Assembly (NCBI GenBank): GCA_022828595.1 | Contig: JAKGHH010000001.1 | Coordinates: forward strand, 123,392,999 to 123,456,998 | DNA from: Nelumbo lutea | Taxonomy: Eukaryota > Streptophyta > Magnoliopsida > Proteales > Nelumbonaceae | Length of the DNA stretch: 64,000 nucleotides | Direction: 5' to 3' | In this document: piece by piece, positions 55,462 through 64,000 of the stretch | How the letters are laid out: each line of letters opens with the position of its first letter | Position numbering within the stretch: the stretch's first letter is position 1 | Position numbers and translations under genes: made by a program | The notes under the pieces: generated by a model | Databases searched by the model: none | What the model was told of the DNA's origin: nothing | Seen by the model: only the letters and a program-made list of their open reading frames with translations

Positions 55462-58400
55462 TGACATCATAGATTAACCTAACTGACCTGGAATGTTAGA
55501 TCATTGACCTACCTACCATCTAGATATGGAAATGGTTTCATTTTCAAAGTGGTTTTGCATTTCATTTATATCATTGATAAAATAACTATTATTTATCATA
55601 CTTATTTTTTTGTTTATATTATTAGTATATAATATTATAGATGTGTCCAAAAATTGTTTCATATTTTTTTACACTATTCTATTTTTAAATATTTTATTTT
55701 TAATTATACGTCATGGGTTAACATATTTGCACTGAAAGGTTGAATCACTAACCCACCGCCCTAGATAAGAAGATGGTTTAATTTCTCATCGGTTTTAAGT
55801 TGTACATTTGATGTCCATCATTAATAAAATTTTGTCTATTTTATCATAATTATTTTTTAATATGAAAAATATATAACAATAGAAATGTGCCTAATTTGTT
55901 TTCAAAATTTCTTTCTTTTCATATTTCTTGTATTTTTTATATTTCTAAATTTGCATTATCTATTTAAGTCATCATGAAATTCTCCATTTGACCCAAATGG
56001 TTGAACTATTTACCCACCACCTAGATGAAAAATATGATTTCATTTCTATGTTTATTTTAAAAATATAAAATTTCTTTCTATTAATAATTATTGCATATGG
56101 ATTTACTAGTGGAATTTAATGATGATAAACAAATGTATAAATGTTGGATTCAATGAAAGAGAATGTGATTTATTTAATGACTTCAATGTGAAGCTTAATG
56201 AGAGGTAATTGAATGTACTTAATGGTATTCTTTTAATTACATTTTTCTTTCAATGGAGATGAACTGAATTCAAGAGAAGGAGTATTTCAGTAAAGAAAAT
56301 TTTCAGAAGCCAATACCTCCTCATTCGCACTTTTATATGTAGTATAGATTTATTGCTATTTTTATTATTTTTATGTTCACATTTTTCTTGGTAGGGAAAA
56401 CATTTATTCTAATGCCAAACCTAGTGATAGAGCTTAGCCAAATGTTTGAACTCTATACCTCGTAATTGTTTCAGCCAAAGTCCAAACCACTACAAGAGCC
56501 ATTCCATGCTTATCCTTTCCATAATCCCTAAAGAATTCAGGTTGGAGACCAACAAGTGGGACAATATTGGAATTCACCCCTTCATGTCTCTTTTGGTACC
56601 ATGCCTCTACATAGGTTAAAACCCAAATTAATTGGGACTGTGGACAAGACTTGACCTAGAGTCTAGACTAAGGAGGGAGTTTGAAAACTCCTCAACTTCA
56701 AGCCAACATCCAACAACTGGGGCAATACTGGGGTCCCCCCCCCCCCCTTCGAGTTGATCCCTTACTCGAAGAAGGAGAGGAAACTCGACAATAACCAGCT
56801 TCCTTCCATCTTTTGTCCAGTTCTTGATCAGGTTACCCGTTTGAAGAATTAAGGAGAGCCGCGTAGAACTAAACCAAAAGGGGTATGGAAGTTAATGCAG
56901 GAGAAAGCCTACCTCAGCATTCGATTCAAGAAAGATGGGCATTTGATTCAAGCAGATGGAAGTTAACTAAGTAATATTCATTACTTAGTTATGACATCAT
57001 AGATTAACCTAACTGACCTGGAATGTTAGATCATTGACCTACCTACCATCTAGATATGGAAATGGTTTCATTTTCAAAGTGGTTTTGCATTTCATTTATA
57101 TCATTGATAAAATAACTATTATTTATCATACTTATTTTTTGTTTATATTATTAGTATATAATATTATAGATGTGACCAAAAATTGTTTCATATTTTTTTA
57201 CACTATTCTATTTTAAAATATTTTATTTTTAATTATACATCATGGGTTAACATATTTGCGCTGAAAGGTTGAATCACTAACCCACCGCCCTAGATAAGAA
57301 GATGGTTTAATTTCTCATCGGTTTTAAGTTGTACATTTGATGTCCATCATTAATAAAATTTTGTCTATTTTATCATAATTATTTTTTAATATGAAACATA
57401 TATAACAATAGAAATGTGCCTAATTTGTTTTCAAAATTTCTTTCTTTTCATATTTCTTGTATTTTTTATATTTCTAAATTTGTATTATATATTTAAGACA
57501 TCATGAAATTCTCCATTTGACCCAAATGGTTGAACTATTTACCCACCACCTAGATGAAAAATATGATTTCATTTCTATGTTTATTTTAAAAATATAAAAT
57601 TTCTTTCTATTAATAATTATTGCATATGGATTTACTAGTGGAATTTAATGATGATAAACAAAAGTATAAATGTTGGATTCAATGAAAGAGAATGTGATTT
57701 ATTTAATGACTTCAATGTGAAGCTTAATGAGAGGTAATTGAATGTACTTAATGGTATTCTTTTAATTACATTTTTCTTTCAATGGAGATGAACTGAATTC
57801 AAGAGAAGGAGTATTTCAGTAAAGAAAATTTTCAGAAGCCAATACCTCCTCATTCGCACTTTTATATGTAGTATAGATTTATTGCTATTTTTATTATTTT
57901 TATGTTCACATTTTTCTTGGTAGGGAAAACATTTATTCTAATGCCAAACCTAGTGATAGAGCTTAGCCAAATGTTTGAACTCTATACCTCGTAATTGTTT
58001 CAGCCAAAGTCCAAACCACTACAAGAGCCATTCCGTGCTTATCCTTTCCATAATCCCTAAAGAATTCAGGTTGGAGACCAACAAGTGGGACAATATTGGA
58101 ATTCACCCCTTCACGTCTCTTTTGGTACCAAGCCTCTACATAGGTTAAAACCCAAATTTATTGGGACTGTGGACAAGACTTGACCTAGAGTCTAGACTGA
58201 GGAGGGAGTTTGAAAACTCCTCAACTTCAAGCCAGCATCCAACAACTGGGGCAATACTGGGGTCCCCCCCCCCCCTTCGAGTTGATCCCTTACTCGAAGA
58301 AGGAGAGGAAACTCGACAATAACCAGCTTCCTTCCATCTTTTGTCCAGTTCTTGATCAGGTTACCCGTTTGAAGAATTAAGGAGAGTCGCGTAGAACTAA

Positions 58401-61400
58401 ACCAAAAGGGGTATGGAAGTTAATGCAGGGGAAAGCCTACCTCAGCATTCGATTCAAGAAAGATGGGCATTTGATTCAAGTAGATGGAAGTTAACTAAGT
58501 AATATTCATTACTTAGTTATGACATCATAGATTAACCTAACTGACCTGGAATGTTAGATCATTGACCTACCTACCATCTAGATATGGAAATGGTTTCATT
58601 TTCAAAGTGGTTTTGCATTTCATTTATATCATTGATAAAATAACTATTATTTATCATACTTATTTTTTGTTTATATTATTAGTATATAATATTATAGATG
58701 TGTCCAAAAATTGTTTCATATTTTTTTACACTATTCTATTTTTAAATATTTTATTTTTAATTATACGTCATGGGTTAACATATTTGCGCTGAAAGGTTGA
58801 ATCACTAACCCACCGCCCTAGATAAGAAGATGGTTTAATTTCTCATCGGTTTTAAGTTGTACATTTGATGTCCATCATTAATAAAATTTTGTCTATTTTA
58901 TCATAATTATTTTTTAATATGAAAAATATATAACAATAGAAATGTGCCTAATTTGTTTTCAAAATTTCTTTCTTTTCATATTTCTTGTATTTTTTATATT
59001 TCTAAATTTGCATTATCTATTTAAGACATCATGAAATTCTCCATTTGACCCAAATGGTTGAACTGTTTACCCACCACCTAGATGAAAAATATGATTTCAT
59101 TTCTATGTTTATTTTAAAAATATAAAATTTCTTTCTATTAATAATTATTGCATATGGATTTACTAGTGGAATTTAATGATGATAAACAAAAGTATAAATG
59201 TTGGACTCAATGAAAGAGAATGTGATTTATTTAATGACTTCAATGTGAAGCTTAATGAGAGGTAATTGAATGTACTTAATGGTATTCTTTTAATTACATT
59301 TTTCTTTCAATGGAGATGAACTGAATTCAAGAGAAGGAGTATTTCAGTAAAGAAAATTTTCAGAAGCCAATACCTCCTCATTCGCACTTTTATATGTAGT
59401 ATAGATTTATTGCTATTTTTATTATTTTTATGTTCACATTTTTCTTGGTAGGGAAAACATTTAATCTAATGCCAAACCTAGTGATAGAGCTTAGCCAAAT
59501 GTTTGAACTCTATACCTCGTAATTGTTTCAGCCAAAGTCCAAACCACTACAAGAGCCATTCCGTGCTTATCCTTTCCATAATCCCTAAAGAATTCAGGTT
59601 GGAGACCAACAAGTGGGACAATATTGGAATTCACCCCTTCATGTCTCTTTTGGTACCATGCCTCTACATAGGTTAAAACCCAAATTTATTGGGACTGTGG
59701 ACAAGACTTGACCTAGAGTCTAGACTAAGGAGGGAGTTTGAAAACTCCTCAACTTCAAGCCAGCATCCAACAACTGGGGCAATACTGGGGTCCCCCCCCC
59801 CCTTCGAGTTGATCCCTTACTCGAAGAAGGAGAGGAAACTCGACAATAACCAGCTTCCTTCCATCTTTTGTCCAGTTCTTGATCAGGTTACCCGTTTGAA
59901 GAATTAAGGAGAGCCGCGTAGAACTAAACCAAAAGGGGTATGGAAGTTAATGCAGGAGAAAGCCTACCTCAGCATTCGATTCAAGAAAGATGGGCATTTG
60001 ATTCAAGCAGATGGAAGTTAACTAAGTAATATTCATTACTTAGTTATGACATCATAGATTAACCTAACTGACCTGGAATGTTAGATCATTGACCTACCTA
60101 CCATCTAGATATGGAAATGGTTTCATTTTCAAAGTGGTTTTGCATTTCATTTATATCATTGATAAAATAACTATTATTTATCATACTTATTTTTGTTTAT
60201 ATTATTAGTATATAATATTATAGATGTGACCAAAAATTGTTTCATATTTTTTACACTATTCTATTTTTAAAATATTTTATTTTTAATTATACATCATGGG
60301 TTAACATATTTGCGCTGAAAGGTTGAATCACTAACCCACCGCCCTAGATAAGAAGATGGTTTAATTTCTCATCGGTTTTAAATTGTACATTTGATGTCCA
60401 TCATTAATAAAATTTTGTCTATTTTATCATAATTATTTTTTAATATGAAACATATATAACAATAGAAATGTGCCTAATTTGTTTTCAAAATTTCTTTCTT
60501 TTCATATTTCTTGTATTTTTTATATTTCTAAATTTGTATTATCTATTTAAGACATCATGAAATTCTCCATTTGACCCAAATGGTTGAACTATTTACCCAC
60601 CACCTAGATGAAAAATATGATTTCATTTCTATGTTTATTTTAAAAATATAAAATTTCTTTCTATTAATAATTATTGCATATGGATTTACTAGTGGAATTT
60701 AATGATGATAAACAAAAGTATAAATGTTGGATTCAATGAAAGAGAATGTGATTTATTTAATGACTTCAATGTGAAGCTTAATGAGAGGTAATTGAATGTA
60801 CTTAATGGTATTCTTTTCATTACATTTTTCTTTCAATGGAGATGAACTGAATTCAAGAGAAGGGGTATTTCAGTAAAGAAAATTTTCAGAAGCCAATACC
60901 TCCTCATTCGCACTTTTATAAGTAGTATAGATTTATTGCTATTTTTATTATTGTTATGTTCACATTTTTCTTGGTAGAGAAAACATTTATTCTTATGCCA
61001 AACCTAGTGATAGAGCTTAGCCAAATGTTTGAACTCTATACCTCGTAATTGTTTCAGCCAAAGTCCAAACCACTACAAGAGCCATTCCGTGCTTATCCTT
61101 TCCATAATCCCTAAAGAATTCAGGTTGGAGACCAACAAGTGGGACAATATTGGAATTCACCCCTTCATGTCTCTTTTGGTACCAAGCCTCTACATAGGTT
61201 AAAACCCAAATTTATTGGGACTGTGGACAAGACTTGACCTAGAGTCTAGACTGAGGAGGGAGTTTTGAAAACTCCTCAACTTCAAGCCAGCAACCAACAA
61301 CTGGGGCATTTATGGGGTACCCCCCCACCTTCGAGTTGATCCATTACTCGAAGAAGGAGAGGAAACTCGACAATAACCAGCTTCCTTCCATCTTTTGTCA

Positions 61401-64000
61401 AGTTCTTTATCATGTTACCCGTTTGAAGAATTAAGGAGAGACTCGTAGAACTAAACCAAAAGGGTATGGAAGTTAATGCAGGAGAAAGCCTACCTCAGCA
61501 TTCGATTCAAGAAAGATGGGCATTTGATTCAAGCAGATGGAAGTTAACTAAGTAATATTCATTAATTAGTTATGACATCATAGATTAACCTAACTGACCT
61601 GGAATGTTAGATCATTGACCTACCTACCATCTAGATATGGAAATGGTTTCATTTTCAAAGTGGTTTTGCATTTCAATTATATGATTGATATAATATCTAT
61701 TATATATAATACTTATTTTTATTTTATATTATTAGTATATAATATTATAGATGTGTCCAAAAATTGTTTCATATTTTTTTACACTATTCTATTTTAAAAT
61801 ATTTTATTTTTAATTATACATCATGGGTTAACATATTTGCGCTGAAAGGTTGAATCACTAACCCACCGCCCTAGATAAGAAGATGGTTTAATTTCTCATC
61901 GGTTTTAAATTGTACATTTGATGTCCATCATTAATAAAATTTTGTCTATTTTATCATAATTATTTTTTAATATGAAAATATATAACAATAGAAATGTGCC
62001 TAATTTGTTTTCAAAATTTCTTTCTTTTCATATTTCTTGTATTTTTTATATTTCTAAATTTGTATTATCTATTTAAGACATCATGAAATTCTCCATTTGA
62101 CCCAAATGGTTGAACTATTTACCCACCACCTAGATGAAAAATATGATTTCATTTCTATGTTTATTTTAAAAATATAAAATTTCTTTCTATTAATAATTAT
62201 TGCATATGGATTTACTAGTGGAATTTAATGATGATAAACAAAAGTATAAATGTTGGATTCAATGAAAGAGAATGTGATTTATTTAATGACTTCAATGTGA
62301 AGCTTAATGAGAGGTAATTGAATGTACTTAATGGTATTCTTTTAATTACATTTTTCTTTCAATGGAGATGAACTGAATTCAAGAGAAGGGGTATTTCAGT
62401 AAAGAAAATTTTCAGAAGCCAATACCTCCTCATTCGCACTTTTATATGTAGTATAGATTTATTGCTATTTTTATTATTTTTATGTTCACATTTTTCTTGG
62501 TAGGGAAAACATTTAATCTAATGCCAAACCTAGTGATAGAGCTTAGCCAAATGTTTGAACTCTATACCTCGTAATTGTTTCAGCCAAAGTCCAAACCACT
62601 ACAAGAGCCATTCCGTGCTTATCCTTTCCATAATCCCTAAAGAATTCAGGTTGGAGACCAACAAGTGGGACAATATTGGAATTCACCCCTTCATGTCTCT
62701 TTTGGTACCATGCCTCTACATAGGTTAAAACCCAAATTTATTGGGACTGTGGACAAGACTTGACCTAGAGTCTAGACTAAGGAGGGAGTTTGAAAACTCC
62801 TCAACTTCAAGCCAGCATCCAACAACTGGGGCAATACTGGGGTCCCCCCCCCCCTTCGAGTTGATCCCTTACTCGAAGAAGGAGAGGAAACTCGACAATA
62901 ACCAGCTTCCTTCCATCTTTTGTCCAGTTCTTGATCAGGTTACCCGTTTGAAGAATTAAGGAGAGCCGCGTAGAACTAAACCAAAAGGGGTATGGAAGTT
63001 AATGCAGGAGAAAGCCTACCTCAGCATTCGATTCAAGAAAGATGGGCATTTGATTCAAGCAGATGGAAGTTAACTAAGTAATATTCATTACTTAGTTATG
63101 ACATCATAGATTAACCTAACTGACCTGGAATGTTAGATCATTGACCTACCTACCATCTAGATATGGAAATGGTTTCATTTTCAAAGTGGTTTTGCATTTC
63201 ATTTATATCATTGATAAAATAACTATTATTTATCATACTTATTTTTTGTTTATATTATTAGTATATAATATTATAGATGTGACCAAAAATTGTTTCATAT
63301 TTTTTTACACTATTCTATTTTAAAATATTTTATTTTTAATTATACATCATGGGTTAACATATTTGCGCTGAAAGGTTGAATCACTAACCCACCGCCCTAG
63401 ATAAGAAGATGGTTTAATTTCTCATCGGTTTTAAATTGTACATTTGATGTCCATCATTAATAAAATTTTGTCTATTTTATCATAATTATTTTTTAATATG
63501 AAACATATATAACAATAGAAATGTGCCTAATTTGTTTTCAAAATTTCTTTCTTTTCATATTTCTTGTATTTTTTATATTTCTAAATTTGTATTATCTATT
63601 TAAGACATCATGAAATTCTCCATTTGACCCAAATGGTTGAACTATTTACCCACCACCTAGATGAAAAATATGATTTCATTTCTATGTTTATTTTAAAAAT
63701 ATAAAATTTCTTTCTATTAATAATTATTGCATATGGATTTACTAGTGGAATTTAATGATGATAAACAAAAGTATAAATGTTGGATTCAATGAAAGAGAAT
63801 GTGATTTATTTAATGACTTCAATGTGAAGCTTAATGAGAGGTAATTGAATGTACTTAATGGTATTCTTTTCATTACATTTTTCTTTCAATGGAGATGAAC
63901 TGAATTCAAGAGAAGGGGTATTTCAGTAAAGAAAATTTTCAGAAGCCAATACCTCCTCATTCGCACTTTTATAAGTAGTATAGATTTATTGCTATTTTTA

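Larger units (their letters stand above)
53914..64000. repeat. Tandem array of ~1,527-bp units (at least 6.6 copies, alternating variants)
   Basis: Seven unit starts are visible, with boundary palindromes at 55434, 56964, 58492, 60019, 61545 and 63071; the first unit starts at about 53914. Spacings are 1530, 1528, 1527, 1526 and 1526 bp. Units are nearly identical, differing by scattered substitutions and by a C run of 11-13 bases, and the array continues past the window. Open frames of 60-76 codons repeat in each unit, but they are AT-rich, lack any domain and drift with indels, so I do not call them genes. Each unit has degenerate ~245-bp subrepeats in its first ~650 bp. Two unit types alternate. 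Confidence 0.93.

Noticed and set aside
53976..63323. Recurrent 60-76-codon frames in the tandem array
   Set aside because: They repeat only because the units repeat. They are extremely AT-rich, use TTG starts, have no domain, and are interrupted in some units by indels.

Overview
The window is nuclear DNA from a flowering plant. The evidence is a host gene with twelve GT-AG exons and kilobase-sized introns, dense Ty1/copia and Ty3/gypsy (Athila-like and Tat-like) LTR retrotransposons, L1-type LINE fragments with an RVT_3-type RNase H, hAT-type miniature elements, and tRNA-iMet and tRNA-Asp primer binding sites typical of plant retroelements. Species cannot be assigned from sequence alone. 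One 100-N block (17864-17963) is an assembly gap.

Layout. 1-1606: partial LTR of a copia family here called A. 1607-3229: intergenic DNA and promoter, with a 163-bp foldback. 3230-16611: the only convincing host gene, coding for about 720 residues with two LisH/CTLH-CRA modules (RanBPM/GID-like, resembling Arabidopsis At5g66810). Introns 6 and 10 carry four hAT-like elements, each with an 8-bp target-site duplication, and two LINE 3' fragments. Exons 7 and 12 carry a cluster of single-base frameshifts. 16612-17863: 3' flank, then the gap. 17978-27487: minus-strand copia B, into which minus-strand copia A (18200-23693) inserted with a perfect ATAGG duplication. 27800-28440: LINE ORF1 fragment. 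29236-32352: LTR-like promoter and a decayed PF04195 (putative gypsy-type transposon) gene with a coiled-coil part. 32807-42338: two head-to-tail Athila-like units sharing one LTR; the first has no gag-pol, the second has an intact 493-codon gag and is then truncated. 42340-46474: two minus-strand Tat-like gypsy fragments. 46475-53290: rearranged pieces of copia A in both orientations, one LTR being split by a foreign solo LTR. 53914-64000: a tandem array of about 1,527-bp units, at least 6.6 copies, running off the window.

Biologically, one probable ubiquitin-ligase-scaffold/adaptor gene lies beside a nested transposon graveyard and a long-period satellite. The most unusual structure is the array. 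Units alternate between two variants, giving a dimer of about 3.05 kb. They meet at a 12-bp-stem palindrome that looks like abutting terminal inverted repeats. Each unit also contains older degenerate subrepeats of about 245 bp.
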